Shown: positions 45,984 to 55,798, counted from the stretch's first letter. The stretch: DNA of 64,000 nt from Bacteroidota bacterium (GCA_016194985.1 JACQAK010000046.1:17597-81596); one strand, 5' to 3'. The notes: generated by a model from the sequence alone, not told the origin. Numbers and translations: made by a program.

Positions 45984-47111
45984 ATGAAAGTTATTACGAT
46001 TTTTATTTTCTACATGATACTTATTGACTTATCCAGGGCACAAAATCTCGTCCCTGATTCAAGTTTTGAAATGAATAAATTTATTCCGATGGATTTTTCG
46101 AAAGTAAGCGCATCTGATTTCTGGAGCATTCCCAGTTGGGGAACATCTGACCTCTTTTGCCATTGTAATCGACAAACCAAAGAACGGTCGGACAACATCT
46201 ATTCGGAAGTAGACGTTCCTCAAAACACGATGGGTTATCAATATCCTCATTCAGGAACCTGCTACGCCGGTTTCTTTGCCTTTTCGCATGGAAATTACCG
46301 CGAATATCTTCAAACGCCTTTAAAAGAACCATTAAAAAAGAACCACACCTATCTTTTCACCATGTACCTCAGCCTCGCCGATTACTCACAGGCATCTGTC
46401 AATCAACTGGGCGTTTGCTTTATGCCATCCAAAGCTAACTATGCTTCTTCCGACTGTATTACAGATATGCATCCGGTATATATATCTATTGAACGCCTTG
46501 TTGGAAATGATATCCATCACTGGCACCAGGTAACGGCTACCTATACAGCCAAGGGAGGGGAACAATATCTTTTATTCGGGAGTTTTGTGATCAACCGGAT
46601 TAAAAAAACAAAACTAAAAGCTCCTAAAAATATTAAAACACGCATCAATCAAACTTCAGAGAGGGATGCTTACTATTTTATAGATGATGTAAGTCTTGTT
46701 GAAACAATATTACCCTTACAACCCGATACAATTGAACATCCGTTACCTGAATCTCCTGTAAAAGTTGTTCAGGATACCCTGCTTACATTCAAGTGCATTT
46801 CATTCAAAAGTAACGAGAGCCTTCTTTTACAGGCATCCTTCACTGAATTAGATCACATTGTTCAATATTTGAAGAAAAAGCCAAGCGCACTTATTGAAAT
46901 TTATGGACATACGGATAATTCAGGAAAAGAACCCTTTAATAAAACACTATCCATAAACAGAGCAAAAGCAGTAGCTAACTATTTAATACAGCAGGGTATT
47001 TCAAAATCCAGAATTATCTATCAAGGCTATGGCAGTTCTAAGCCAATTACAACCAACGAAACGGAAGAAGGTAAGCTACAAAACCGAAGAGTTGAATTTA
47101 TCATACGGTGA
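45984..47111 (+). CDS. OmpA-family outer-membrane protein
   Basis: A 375-residue protein starting at the ATG 45984 (the TTG 15 bases upstream is unlikely). Signal peptide MKVITIFIFYMILIDLSRA, then an N-terminal beta domain (about 20-240) with NLVPDSSFEMN, HSGTCYAGFFAFS and YYFIDDVSLVE, resembling carbohydrate-binding-like domains of other Bacteroidota OmpA proteins, and a C-terminal OmpA domain (IEIYGHTDNSGKEPFN, LSINRAKAVANYL, IIYQGYGSSKPI, NRRVEFIIR). It tethers the outer membrane to peptidoglycan. Confidence 0.86.
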   Translation: MKVITIFIFYMILIDLSRAQNLVPDSSFEMNKFIPMDFSKVSASDFWSIPSWGTSDLFCHCNRQTKERSDNIYSEVDVPQNTMGYQYPHSGTCYAGFFAFSHGNYREYLQTPLKEPLKKNHTYLFTMYLSLADYSQASVNQLGVCFMPSKANYASSDCITDMHPVYISIERLVGNDIHHWHQVTATYTAKGGEQYLLFGSFVINRIKKTKLKAPKNIKTRINQTSERDAYYFIDDVSLVETILPLQPDTIEHPLPESPVKVVQDTLLTFKCISFKSNESLLLQASFTELDHIVQYLKKKPSALIEIYGHTDNSGKEPFNKTLSINRAKAVANYLIQQGISKSRIIYQGYGSSKPITTNETEEGKLQNRRVEFIIR

Positions 47112-47375
47112 TATACCTCAACTTTTTCTGAAATAAAATTATCAAACTCCTTTTAAAGCAGTTGCTAAATGGTTCTTTTTTCACTCCTAATTATTTTAGT
47201 TTTATCTGTATAGTGTAGCAAAACCGGTATTAAAAATCCTCTAAAAGGAGTGGCAGCCCTCCTTCACATCATTTTATATGTCTTTAATTTTAAAGTACAA
47301 ATCAGTTATATTCTTCCGGATATTTCAAATAGTATTGATCGCAATAGGTATTTAAAATTAAACTCATAAGACAAC

Positions 47376-48767
47376 ATGCTAAGTTCATTAAGATTTAAAA
47401 AAATAGTTTTTTTATCTATAGGAGTATTGGCTATCTGTTTTACATATCAAACCATACAGGCTCAGTCTATTGTAGGAACAAGTGTAGGTGCTATAACACC
47501 CGCTCAAGACGTCTACAATTCAACAACATACAGCACCAGTGGTAAACGTCCCTATTGGTCATTTACAGCTGTAGCAGGAAGAATTTATGAATTCAATTTA
47601 TGTACAGCCAGTGGATGTAGTTCTAATCGTATCAGTATATATAATGCTGCACCATCAAGCACAAGCCCATCAGGATTCTTGACTGGTAATGGAAACGGCA
47701 ATGCCTCCTGCAATAATGGAGCCATTGTTTTTCAAGCACCTGCAAGCACAACTTATTATGTGGGGGTCTCATATGGAACTGCCGGAGCTCACACCTGCAC
47801 CAACTTTACCTTAAAGTACCGTTATCTGTTATCGTCTTATACCGTTTGTGCGGCCGCCGTTGCTCCCGCTGAGCGAATGAATAGTCCTGTTTCGGGTTGT
47901 TATTATAACGGTAACGACTACTATATCACCTATTATCCCAACTTCTTAGGCAGTAACGCTGTAAAACTAACTTTTTCAGGATTTAATACTGAATCCGGTT
48001 ATGATTTATTATATATCTATAATGGGGTTGGAACAGGCGGGACACAGGTTGCAGGAAGTCCTTTTTCAGGGTCCACTCTACCTCCTACCGTTACATCATC
48101 TGACCAAGCATATGGTGCATTAACTTTGCGTTTCGTTACCGACGGGTCTACACCTTCGTGCTTAACCGGTTATACAGCTGTAGCTACCTGTACTAATAAT
48201 ATTTTATTACCTATTTCGCTGACAGCATTTAATGCCACTCCTGAGCGGGATAAGGTGGTTTTAACCTGGAGCACGGCCTCGGAACAAAATAACGATTTTT
48301 ATACAGTAGAAAGATCCTTGGATAATGGGATTTCTTTCGAACCAATAGCAAAAATAAAAGGTGCCGGCAATAGCAGATCCACCCTCTATTATAGAGCAGT
48401 GGATGATTCACCGCCATCTGGAATCATTTATTATCGCTTAAAACAAACGGATTTCAACGGAACATTTAAATACTCAGATAATGTTGCTGTAGAATTAAAA
48501 AGCAAAGAAATCTCCATTGGTCAATTTTATCCCAACCCGACCAATAGTAGTATTAATGTTGATGTGAATGCTCCCGACAGAGGCACTTTACAAATTCTAA
48601 TTAGTGACTATACGGGACGAATCGTTTCAGAAGAAACAAAAAACATTGATGAAGGAAAATCTGTGATGAGTATGGATATGGAAAAATACCCGCAGGGGAT
48701 TTATATTGCTAAAATAATTTTCAATAAAACCGGCTATAATCAAATTAATAAAATTATTAAACAATAG
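47376..48767 (+). CDS. Secreted protein with CUB-like domain and T9SS sorting domain
   Basis: A 463-residue cargo protein. Signal peptide (to about 30), a beta-sandwich domain (about 31-150; GKRPYWSFTAVAGRIYEF, STTYYVGVSYG), a CUB-like domain (about 155-275; VKLTFSGFNTESGYDLLYIY, ALTLRFVTDGS), a fibronectin-type linker (PISLTAFNATPERDKVVLTW, FYTVERSLDNG) and the T9SS CTD (FYPNPTNSSINVDV, QGIYIAKIIF). The function is probably adhesive. The 264-base gap before it holds no gene; only a loose 10-base inverted repeat, ACTCCTTTTA (47146-47155) and TAAAAGGAGT (47242-47251), is visible there. Confidence 0.87.
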   Translation: MLSSLRFKKIVFLSIGVLAICFTYQTIQAQSIVGTSVGAITPAQDVYNSTTYSTSGKRPYWSFTAVAGRIYEFNLCTASGCSSNRISIYNAAPSSTSPSGFLTGNGNGNASCNNGAIVFQAPASTTYYVGVSYGTAGAHTCTNFTLKYRYLLSSYTVCAAAVAPAERMNSPVSGCYYNGNDYYITYYPNFLGSNAVKLTFSGFNTESGYDLLYIYNGVGTGGTQVAGSPFSGSTLPPTVTSSDQAYGALTLRFVTDGSTPSCLTGYTAVATCTNNILLPISLTAFNATPERDKVVLTWSTASEQNNDFYTVERSLDNGISFEPIAKIKGAGNSRSTLYYRAVDDSPPSGIIYYRLKQTDFNGTFKYSDNVAVELKSKEISIGQFYPNPTNSSINVDVNAPDRGTLQILISDYTGRIVSEETKNIDEGKSVMSMDMEKYPQGIYIAKIIFNKTGYNQINKIIKQ

Positions 48768-48778
48768 CCAAGAATCTA

Positions 48779-50038
48779 TTACTCCTGATCATCCCCTAGT
48801 TCCAGCAATTTAATATCACCAATGGCATTGCCTGCTATACCTTTTACAGAACCGTAAAAATTAGTTGTATTTAATAGTACCTTTTCCAATTGCTTTTCGC
48901 GTTCCTTCCAGATCTTTTGCATCGCATTTTTTTCGCGCTGTATACCCATTTGCAATTCAGTAAACCCTTCTACTATAGCCTCTATCTGTTGTCTGAATTC
49001 TGTGCCTGTTAAGTATGAATAGAGCATGCTCATTTTGTCGCCTTTATTTTCCTGACTGGCTTGTGCCGCATAAATTTTAACCAAACTATCACGTAATACA
49101 AAAGCCAGTGATTTTATTTCAGAAAAATTGCAGATCCAAACACCCTCTTTCATACCAAAACGATCCATATCCTTAGGCATAGTCTCGGTTACAATCACAG
49201 CGATATCTGCCTGCGACGAACGCATATCATGTTTCAATTTATCGATCCAGTCTCCGCCAAACGCTTTGGTATTCTTACTTTCATAAATAATTTTACCACA
49301 TATCTGCCCCAAAGGATTACGAACCGTTTGAATAGCATCCGCTCCTTTGACGCCCTTCCCTACTTCTTCTATGGCATCAAACGGGAAAGCACTTCGCAAC
49401 AATTCTTCCAACACCAATTCCTGCACCTCACCCTGCATTTGCATAGAACCTTGTCCCTGCTTGCGTACCATTTCCTCCGTTAATTTTTTTTGATCTTCCA
49501 GTTGCTTTTTCAATTCCATCATTTGCAACTGATAATCCTTTTCTTTGATCGAGCTTTTTTCAAGCTCCTGTTTTTTTATTTGCTCGGCTAACAATTCCCG
49601 TTCGGCCTGCAGCTTTTGCTGAAGAGTTAATTCGAACTGAGCTTCTTTATCTTTTAATTCTTTTTCCTTTAATAAGAACTGCAATTCCTTCGCCTGACTG
49701 TCTTTTAATTTCGTTTCTTTTTCAGTTAACTCCTTATTGAGCATTTCCATTTGCAGTTGCATCTCTGAAGCCGCTTTTTTAATAGCTTCCTGCTCCAGAA
49801 CCGCTTTTTGTAATTTCACTTTTTCAGCAATGATCTTATCCTGCTCTTCCTGTTGTTTTTTTAATTGCTCTAATTGCAACTCATATTGTTTTTCTTTATC
49901 GGCCAGTTCCTTCTGATCTTTATTAAAACGCTCAACATAACGGGCTTTGATCTTCGCTTCTATTTCAGAAGAAATGGCATCTCCTAACTGAAATTCAGTT
50001 TTACAATTAGGACATTTAACAGTGGATGAATTACTCAT
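48779..50038 (-). CDS. DUF2130 coiled-coil protein
   Basis: A 419-residue protein: an N-terminal zinc-ribbon-like start (VKCPNCKTEFQLGDAI), a long charged coiled coil (about 30-200, rich in K/E/Q) and a C-terminal DUF2130 domain with DAIQTVRNPLGQICGKIIYESKNTK and QADIAVIVTETMP. The domain resembles restriction-endonuclease-like folds in its DxE/ExK spacing, but no activity is established. It converges with the CUB-like gene with 11 bases between them. Confidence 0.88.
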   Translation of the reverse strand: MSNSSTVKCPNCKTEFQLGDAISSEIEAKIKARYVERFNKDQKELADKEKQYELQLEQLKKQQEEQDKIIAEKVKLQKAVLEQEAIKKAASEMQLQMEMLNKELTEKETKLKDSQAKELQFLLKEKELKDKEAQFELTLQQKLQAERELLAEQIKKQELEKSSIKEKDYQLQMMELKKQLEDQKKLTEEMVRKQGQGSMQMQGEVQELVLEELLRSAFPFDAIEEVGKGVKGADAIQTVRNPLGQICGKIIYESKNTKAFGGDWIDKLKHDMRSSQADIAVIVTETMPKDMDRFGMKEGVWICNFSEIKSLAFVLRDSLVKIYAAQASQENKGDKMSMLYSYLTGTEFRQQIEAIVEGFTELQMGIQREKNAMQKIWKEREKQLEKVLLNTTNFYGSVKGIAGNAIGDIKLLELGDDQE

Positions 50039-50084
50039 GATATAATATATACTGGAACTCTATCAAATCGACAGAAATGTATGG

Positions 50085-50780
50085 TTAAATTAATTCGTTT
50101 AGTTTTTTATGAAGGATTTTCATCCCCTCTACCGCTGTAGCTTTAATGATGGAAAGGTTTTTCACATAATCCAGATTAAAATCGCCCGGATCCACCAAAA
50201 ATTTTGGAATATCAGGCTGAACGACATGTATCAAATTAGCAGCAGGATATACATTTAATGACGTGCCTATGGTTACAAAAACATCTGCTTCTTCAGCCAA
50301 CTCAATGGCTTTATCCATTTCAGGAACAGCTTCTCCAAACCACACAATGTGTGGGCGAATCTGAGATCCGACTTCACATACATCTCCTGCCTTTATTTCC
50401 CAGTGTTTCAATGGATATACCAGATCCTGTCTGGCAGTACTTCTGCCCTTCATGATCTCTCCATGTAAATGCAATACTTTTTTGCTTCCCGCTCTTTCAT
50501 GTAAATCATCAATATTTTGGGTAATCACCTGTACATCAAAGTGTTTTTGCCATTCGGCTACCAATATATGAGCTTCATTGGGTTTGGCCTCCATTACCTG
50601 TTTACGGCGCTGATTGTAGAAATCCAGTACTAAATCACGGTTTTTAAGCCATGCATCAAAAGTTGCCACATCTTCTATTCTGTATTCTTCCCAAAGACCT
50701 CCGGTATCTCTAAAAGTTTTAATACCGCTTTCGGCACTCATTCCGGCTCCACTAAAAACAACTATCTTTTTTTTCTTCAT
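50085..50780 (-). CDS. cobB: Sir2-family NAD-dependent protein deacylase
   Basis: A 231-residue sirtuin. The NAD fold begins at once (VVFSGAGMSAESGIKTFRD); TQNIDDLHERAGSKKVLHLHGE includes the catalytic His; IGTSLNVYPAANLI and VDPGD complete the site. The segment FYNQRRKQV carries the Tyr-x-x-Arg pair that in SIRT5/CobB-type (class III) sirtuins binds succinyl or malonyl groups, so desuccinylase activity is likely. The four zinc cysteines are not present (only one Cys in the loop). A possible promoter TTTG-16-TATTTTTA lies just upstream. Confidence 0.93.
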   Translation of the reverse strand: MKKKKIVVFSGAGMSAESGIKTFRDTGGLWEEYRIEDVATFDAWLKNRDLVLDFYNQRRKQVMEAKPNEAHILVAEWQKHFDVQVITQNIDDLHERAGSKKVLHLHGEIMKGRSTARQDLVYPLKHWEIKAGDVCEVGSQIRPHIVWFGEAVPEMDKAIELAEEADVFVTIGTSLNVYPAANLIHVVQPDIPKFLVDPGDFNLDYVKNLSIIKATAVEGMKILHKKLNELI

Positions 50781-50869
50781 TTATTGGATAAAAATAAACT
50801 TTAAACAATCTACAAACAAGTGTGGATTATATTTTAGCTTATCCTAAATTTACAAAAAAATAACCCACT

Positions 50870-51517
50870 ATGAAATTTTTTATTGACACAGCAAATTTAG
50901 AACAAATTAAAGAGGCGCAGGATTTAGGCGTTTTAGACGGAGTAACGACCAACCCATCCCTTATGGCCAAAGAAGGCATTAAAGGACAGGACAATATCCT
51001 GAAACACTATGTAGATATTTGTAATATCACGACTGGTGATGTAAGTGCGGAAGTGATTTCAACGGACTTTGAAGGTATGGTTCGTGAAGGCGAAATGTTG
51101 GCAGACCTGCACCCACGTATTGTGGTTAAGATTCCTATGATCAAAGAAGGTGTAAAAGCGATTAAATACTTTGCTGATAAAGGTATCAAAACCAATTGCA
51201 CATTGGTATTTTCTGCCGGACAGGCTCTGTTAGCTGCCAAAGCAGGGGCAACTTATGTTTCCCCGTTTGTGGGCCGTTTAGATGATATCAGCCAGGATGG
51301 AATGGATTTAATTGATGATATCAGAATCATTTATGATAATTACGGTTACGAAACTCAAATTTTAGCAGCCTCTGTTCGCCACCCAATGCATATTATACAA
51401 TGTGCTAAAATTGGCGCAGATGTGATTACGGCACCTTTAAGTGCTATCGCAGCTTTATTAAATCATCCCTTAACGGATAAAGGTTTAGCGCAGTTTTTAG
51501 CAGATGCTAAGAAATAA
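50870..51517 (+). CDS. Transaldolase / fructose-6-phosphate aldolase family
   Basis: A 215-residue short-type transaldolase, the FSA/TalC class. The N-terminus [30 protein letters not shown], the Schiff-base lysine in RIVVKIPM, and [29 protein letters not shown] are all in place, with [24 protein letters not shown] in the last third. It could be a transaldolase of the pentose phosphate pathway or an F6P aldolase; the family is hard to split by sequence. A strong terminator follows. Confidence 0.93.
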   Translation: MKFFIDTANLEQIKEAQDLGVLDGVTTNPSLMAKEGIKGQDNILKHYVDICNITTGDVSAEVISTDFEGMVREGEMLADLHPRIVVKIPMIKEGVKAIKYFADKGIKTNCTLVFSAGQALLAAKAGATYVSPFVGRLDDISQDGMDLIDDIRIIYDNYGYETQILAASVRHPMHIIQCAKIGADVITAPLSAIAALLNHPLTDKGLAQFLADAKK

Positions 51518-51552
51518 TAACCATTGGTTTCGATTATAACCGACCTACTACA

Positions 51553-51585
51553 AAAAAGCCTCTGCTACTATAGCTGAGGCTTTTT
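51553..51585 (+). terminator. Bidirectional intrinsic terminator
   Basis: AAAAAGCCTC (51553-51562) and GAGGCTTTTT (51576-51585) form a perfect 10-base stem around a 13-base loop. It serves both the transaldolase-family gene and the convergent T9SS gene. Confidence 0.85.
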
Positions 51586-51587
51586 CA

Positions 51588-52514
51588 TTATTTCTGAACA
51601 ATCAGTTTTCGATTCAGGACATCTTTTCCGGAGGAAACCTGTAATATATAAAGGCCGTTCGAAAGATTTTGCGCACTAATACTAAATTCATTCTCTGACA
51701 CAAAACGGTCATATACTTTATTACCCAACTGATCAATCAGTAGTACATGTTTAACGTCTTTATCAGCAGTGTTTCGTATGGTTACGCGAATCACATCTGA
51801 AACAGGATTATTTACCTCAATAGATTTTTCTGTTTGTATTGGTTTAATACCTGTTGTAATATAATTACAAGCCACTGACGATCCCTGAAAATTAATCTGA
51901 TTATCGGAAAAACATCTGAATGAAACAGGTCCGGCATCTGTGATATCTGCACAATTATAACCTGTTATAAATTCCATTTGATGTCGGGTTCCGATTCGTT
52001 CAAATAATGTATCAACGCCTGTTTGCGGAGGCGACATTTGCGGAGCAATGTAAAAATAATTTGTATAAGCAACCGTTTTGTAATTCAACGTTTGCCCCTG
52101 AATGACCATTGATCCACTTCCGGTAATTTCGATATACGATTGCCCGCAAGCTTGCCCGCTCGATGGATTAGAGCGCCACTTAGTTCCTACGGCTCCCGTA
52201 AAATTATACAGGGTATCATACTGAGGTGCATTTAATGTTCCATTGTTTTTAAATACAATACCACTTTGTTCGTATGTATAAATATAGTCAGAAATATCAA
52301 ATACATAACCTCCCATACCCACACCATGAGCTTCGTGTTTAATTTTTTGGCAAAGATTAGCTCCTACTAATGTGTCAGACAAGTAAGTGTATTTTGTATA
52401 TCCACTGGACCCAGGCATTGTAGAATAATACCATGTTGAACCCGGCGTGCACCAACTTTGTGAATGAACATAAAAAAAAGAAAGGCTACATAAAAGGAAG
52501 TAGATTTTTTTCAT
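51588..52514 (-). CDS. Secreted protein with T9SS sorting domain
   Basis: A 308-residue cargo protein. Signal peptide (MKKIYFLLCSLSFFYVHSQ), then WCTPGSTWYYS, which is common at the start of a Bacteroidota family of unknown function, a beta-rich body and a C-terminal T9SS CTD (IEVNNPVSDVIRVTI, NGLYILQVSSGKDVLNRKLIV). It has the Y-D-x-L-x-NF and GTKW segments seen in related proteins. No catalytic motif is visible. It lies 32 bases downstream of rsmG on the same strand. Confidence 0.8.
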   Translation of the reverse strand: MKKIYFLLCSLSFFYVHSQSWCTPGSTWYYSTMPGSSGYTKYTYLSDTLVGANLCQKIKHEAHGVGMGGYVFDISDYIYTYEQSGIVFKNNGTLNAPQYDTLYNFTGAVGTKWRSNPSSGQACGQSYIEITGSGSMVIQGQTLNYKTVAYTNYFYIAPQMSPPQTGVDTLFERIGTRHQMEFITGYNCADITDAGPVSFRCFSDNQINFQGSSVACNYITTGIKPIQTEKSIEVNNPVSDVIRVTIRNTADKDVKHVLLIDQLGNKVYDRFVSENEFSISAQNLSNGLYILQVSSGKDVLNRKLIVQK

Positions 52515-52546
52515 ACTTGTAAACTTAAGGTTATCCTAATTTACAA

Positions 52547-53173
52547 TTATAATTTATAAAATACTACTTTTTTAGTATCAAAGAATTCTTCTTCGAAATA
52601 ATTTTTCAAATCGTAAAATACCGCTTTGTTATAATGGTGGCCAAATTCTTCCTGCAAATCGCCACCCTTCAGATACAAAATACCATTAGGTAAATCATTA
52701 AAATTATCTTTCCGTATTTTTTTGGATATCCAGTTATAAAACTCCGGAAAGGCGGTTACAGCTCGGCTCACAATAAAATGATAGGTGTCGTTTATTTTTT
52801 CGGCACGTTCATGTTGAGCCGTTAAATTAGTTAGTCCTATTCCGGAAGCTACTTCCGTAACTACTTTTATTTTTTTACCAATAGAATCTACCAAATGAAA
52901 CGTTGATTCGGGAAACATGCTAGCAAGAGGAATTCCCGGAAATCCGCCTCCACAACCTACATCCAGAATTTTAGTCCCTGGCTTAAACTGAATTACTTTT
53001 GCTATTCCCAGAGAATGAAGCACATGACGTTCATATAATAAATCGCTGTCTTTTCTTGAAATCACATTAATTTGTGCATTCCAGTGCATGTACAAATCAT
53101 ACAATTGTTCAAATTGTTGTTTTTGATGTGCTGTAATGTCGGGGAAATATTTTAAAATAATATCTGTTTTCAC
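52547..53173 (-). CDS. rsmG: 16S rRNA (guanine527-N7)-methyltransferase
   Basis: A 208-residue RsmG. The SAM-binding motif I is KILDVGCGGGFPGIPLA, preceded by the family's N-terminal segment WNAQINVISRKD and DLLYERHVLHSL, and followed by HLVDSIGKKIKVV and FIVSRAVTAFPEF (motif V-VI). It methylates G527 of 16S rRNA; loss gives low-level streptomycin resistance in other bacteria. The start ATG at 53173 fits the family start. Confidence 0.97.
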   Translation of the reverse strand: MKTDIILKYFPDITAHQKQQFEQLYDLYMHWNAQINVISRKDSDLLYERHVLHSLGIAKVIQFKPGTKILDVGCGGGFPGIPLASMFPESTFHLVDSIGKKIKVVTEVASGIGLTNLTAQHERAEKINDTYHFIVSRAVTAFPEFYNWISKKIRKDNFNDLPNGILYLKGGDLQEEFGHHYNKAVFYDLKNYFEEEFFDTKKVVFYKL

Positions 53174-53179
53174 TTTCTA

Positions 53180-53288
53180 TAGAACGCTGATGACGCTGAT
53201 TATTACGATTGTTTGATTTCAAGTAAAAGAATGAGAACATATTTCAAACGCGTGAATATTATCATAACCATCTGCGTTATCTGTGTTC
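53180..53288. repeat. Degenerate inverted repeat with CGCTGAT / ATCTGCG units
   Basis: The gap between rsmG and the sigma gene starts AGAACGCTGATGACGCTGATTAT and ends ATAACCATCTGCGTTATCTG. The two sides pair imperfectly. The units recall the CGCAGAT repeats near 62556 and 63687. Confidence 0.5.
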
Positions 53289-53295
53289 AATTTTT

Positions 53296-53916
53296 TTACA
53301 TTTTATTTTCCTGATTTTTTAAAATATTATGTAAAAAATCGCGTGCTCTGAACAACTGCGCTTTTACTGTTCCCACCGGTAAATCCAGCTTTACAGCAAT
53401 TTCTTCATAACTCAGTTCCTCGTAATAACGCATTTTCACTAATTCTTTATAACGGGGCTTTAGTTTATCCACCACATCCCTCAACATTTCCACCTTCTGT
53501 TTTTTGATGATATGTTCTTCGGGGTCTAATGTAGGCGATTTAATATTTTTAGAGAACTCCTGCCCTTCATCGTTTTCCATTTTGGTATCTAAGGATAAAG
53601 CGGAATTTTTCTTTTTATTTCTTAAAAAATCAATGGCGTTATTACTGGCAATTTTAAACAACCAGGTACTAAACGCATAAGTGGGCGTGTATTGATCCAA
53701 CCGTTTAAAAGCTCTTCCAAAAGCCTCAATGGTTAAATCGTCAGCATCATCTTTATTGTTGCACATACGCAACATTGTAAAATAAACGGATTCACGGTAG
53801 CGATGCAATAATTCAGCATAAGCTTTCTGATCGCCTTTTTGAAGGGCTAACTGAATAAGCTTGTAGTCATAAACAGCTTTGGTTGTCAGGTTCTCATTTG
53901 GGTCTAACTCTTCCAT
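53296..53916 (-). CDS. ECF-type RNA polymerase sigma factor
   Basis: A 206-residue sigma-70 family member. Region 2 is present (about 25-95; DADDLTIEAFGRAFKRLDQY, FSTWLFKIASNNAIDFLRNKK) and region 4 (about 140-200; LKPRYKELVKMRYYEELSYEEIAVKLDLPVGTVKAQLFRARDFL). There is no anti-sigma gene beside it. It overlaps the upstream glycosyltransferase by 13 bases, so the two are translationally coupled. In Porphyromonas one ECF factor, SigP, controls T9SS genes; I cannot say from the sequence whether this is its counterpart. Confidence 0.93.
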   Translation of the reverse strand: MEELDPNENLTTKAVYDYKLIQLALQKGDQKAYAELLHRYRESVYFTMLRMCNNKDDADDLTIEAFGRAFKRLDQYTPTYAFSTWLFKIASNNAIDFLRNKKKNSALSLDTKMENDEGQEFSKNIKSPTLDPEEHIIKKQKVEMLRDVVDKLKPRYKELVKMRYYEELSYEEIAVKLDLPVGTVKAQLFRARDFLHNILKNQENKM

Positions 53917-55046
53917 TTGTTCGGTTTATGAAATAATTTACTGATATGAAATATTGGATACACCATTAATAATACTATTTCGAATAAAAACGACAATGCC
54001 CACAAATCAACCTCATTCAGTTTCTTCGAAGTTTTCTTAAAAATAATCATTTGAATGGATATTTTCAAAATAAATCCTATTAATGCTGCTATAATAGTAG
54101 TTTTAAAGATCAAAACGGATATGAATGATAAATGAAACGCATACTGCAAAGCATAGCCTAATGTGATACGCATTTTACTACCCGAATTATAGTGCGGTGC
54201 TGTTGTCAAATGCCTTTGTTTTTGACGCTTCCAGTCTTTAAAACTTGTTTTTGCCAGTGAATATGTAATGGCGTTATTTGTCACTACAACATTGGTATTT
54301 TCTTCGGTACAAGCCTGATTGATGAATAGATCATCGTCGCCCGAAGTAATATGATAATGTTTTGAGAATCCTTTTTGTTTATAGAACAGCTCTTTTGTAT
54401 ATCCAAGATTTCGGCCAACTCCCATGTAAGCCTTACCTTTAATGGCAGCTGATAAATAATTAGCGGCTATTAAAAAGGTATCAAACCGAATGAGCTTGTT
54501 TAAAAAACCATCTGCTTTTTTGTAGGCTCCATAACCCAACACGATTTCTTTTTTATTTACAAAGCCGGAAGCCATATCCTTCAACCAGTTTTCATTGGCA
54601 GGAAAACAATCTGCATCCGTAAACAACAGATTTTCGTATTTGGTACCTTTGATCCCCACCATGATGGCAAACTTTTTACCATGCTTATAATAATCATCTT
54701 CTTTGATGGTTACTTTTTTAAGATTAGGGAAAATTTTAGCAAATTCATCAATCACATTTTCCGTGTTGTCAATAGAACAATCATTAACCACCACAACCTC
54801 AAATTCAGGGTAATTTTGCATCAATAATTTAGGCAAAAACTCCGTTAAGTTATCATCCTCATTACGGGCACAAACAATAACGGATACAGGTCCTGTAGCA
54901 GAACCTGATTCTAAAGAGCTGGCCTTAAAATTACCTAAGGGTAAAACATTTATCACATAATGAATACTAATGCCAACCAACGACACAAAAAAAGCAACCA
55001 ACAAGAGTTCGTCTGCTCCTATTTCAACAAAATCAGGAAAATACAT
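53904..55046 (-). CDS. GT2-family membrane glycosyltransferase
   Basis: A 380-residue family-2 glycosyltransferase. An N-terminal membrane segment (LLLVAFFVSLVGISI) precedes the GT-A domain (about 45-280) with VSVIVCARNEDDNLTEFLP, VVVNDCSIDNT, the DxD-type TDADCFPANENW and acceptor-side SGDDDLFIN; a QxxRW-like KRQKQRHLTT follows. The C-terminus has two or three membrane segments. It would glycosylate a lipid or polysaccharide at the inner membrane. Gene order (GT, sigma factor, rsmG) is common in Bacteroidota from memory. Confidence 0.88.
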   Translation of the reverse strand: MYFPDFVEIGADELLLVAFFVSLVGISIHYVINVLPLGNFKASSLESGSATGPVSVIVCARNEDDNLTEFLPKLLMQNYPEFEVVVVNDCSIDNTENVIDEFAKIFPNLKKVTIKEDDYYKHGKKFAIMVGIKGTKYENLLFTDADCFPANENWLKDMASGFVNKKEIVLGYGAYKKADGFLNKLIRFDTFLIAANYLSAAIKGKAYMGVGRNLGYTKELFYKQKGFSKHYHITSGDDDLFINQACTEENTNVVVTNNAITYSLAKTSFKDWKRQKQRHLTTAPHYNSGSKMRITLGYALQYAFHLSFISVLIFKTTIIAALIGFILKISIQMIIFKKTSKKLNEVDLWALSFLFEIVLLMVYPIFHISKLFHKPNKWKS

Positions 55047-55084
55047 ACAGCAAAAATACCATCCCTATGGCTTGATAATTCGCT

Positions 55085-55092
55085 TATCTTTG
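55085..55092 (+). promoter_or_regulatory. Promoter -7 box of the HAD phosphatase
   Basis: TATCTTTG fits TAnnTTTG exactly and stands 25 bases before the ATG at 55118. No -33 box is seen. Confidence 0.5.
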
Positions 55093-55117
55093 CATTTATT
55101 AAACAAAGAAATTAACA

Positions 55118-55798
55118 ATGCTTACCGATATAAAAGCCGTTATTTTTGATATGGATGGGGTTATCATCGACTCCGAACCTCTTTGGCGACGGGCCATGAT
55201 ACAAAGTTTTACCGAAATAGGTATCCCTTTTAGTGATGCGCATTGCCGTATCACCACAGGCTTACGTTTTAAAGAAGTAGCCGATTTCTGGTTCAAAAAA
55301 CACCAGATCACCCATATCAGCATTGACGAATTTGACACATTGGTGGTGAATCGCCTGTGTGATCTTATTGCCAAAGAAGGCCGGCCAATGAAAGGTGTAA
55401 ATGAAGTTTTACATCTCCTAAAGGAAAAAGGTTTAAAAATAGGCATCGGTACCTCTTCCAATCATCAATTAATGAATACAGTGGTGGATGTTTTGAATAT
55501 CAGAGCTTACTTCAGCGCTTTGTGTTCGGCCGAGCACATGCCCTACGGGAAACCACATCCTATGGTATACTTAACCTGCGCCAAAGAATTAAACACCGAC
55601 CCTCTGCACTGTCTGGTGATCGAGGATTCCGTAAACGGCATCATTGCCGGAAAAGCAGCACAGATGAAGGTACTGGCCATTCCTGAAGACATTAACAAAA
55701 ACAATCCTAAGTTTTCGATAGCTGATTATACCATCAGCTCATTATTGGAACTTGTTAAGGATGAGGCAAAAAACAGTGCCCGATTACGCTTTCACTAA
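55118..55798 (+). CDS. HAD-superfamily sugar phosphatase (HxpB/YniC-like)
   Basis: A 226-residue HAD phosphatase. Motif I is VIFDMDGVIIDSEPLWRRA, with nucleophile Asp in DMD; motif II is GIGTSSNHQ; motif III and IV are KPHPMVYL and IEDSVNGIIAGKAAQMKVL. The cap domain (about 20-85) is of the beta-phosphoglucomutase/YniC type. It probably removes phosphate from 2-deoxyglucose-6-phosphate or another hexose phosphate. It converges with the DUF2461 gene, 4 bases apart. Confidence 0.93.
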   Translation: MLTDIKAVIFDMDGVIIDSEPLWRRAMIQSFTEIGIPFSDAHCRITTGLRFKEVADFWFKKHQITHISIDEFDTLVVNRLCDLIAKEGRPMKGVNEVLHLLKEKGLKIGIGTSSNHQLMNTVVDVLNIRAYFSALCSAEHMPYGKPHPMVYLTCAKELNTDPLHCLVIEDSVNGIIAGKAAQMKVLAIPEDINKNNPKFSIADYTISSLLELVKDEAKNSARLRFH

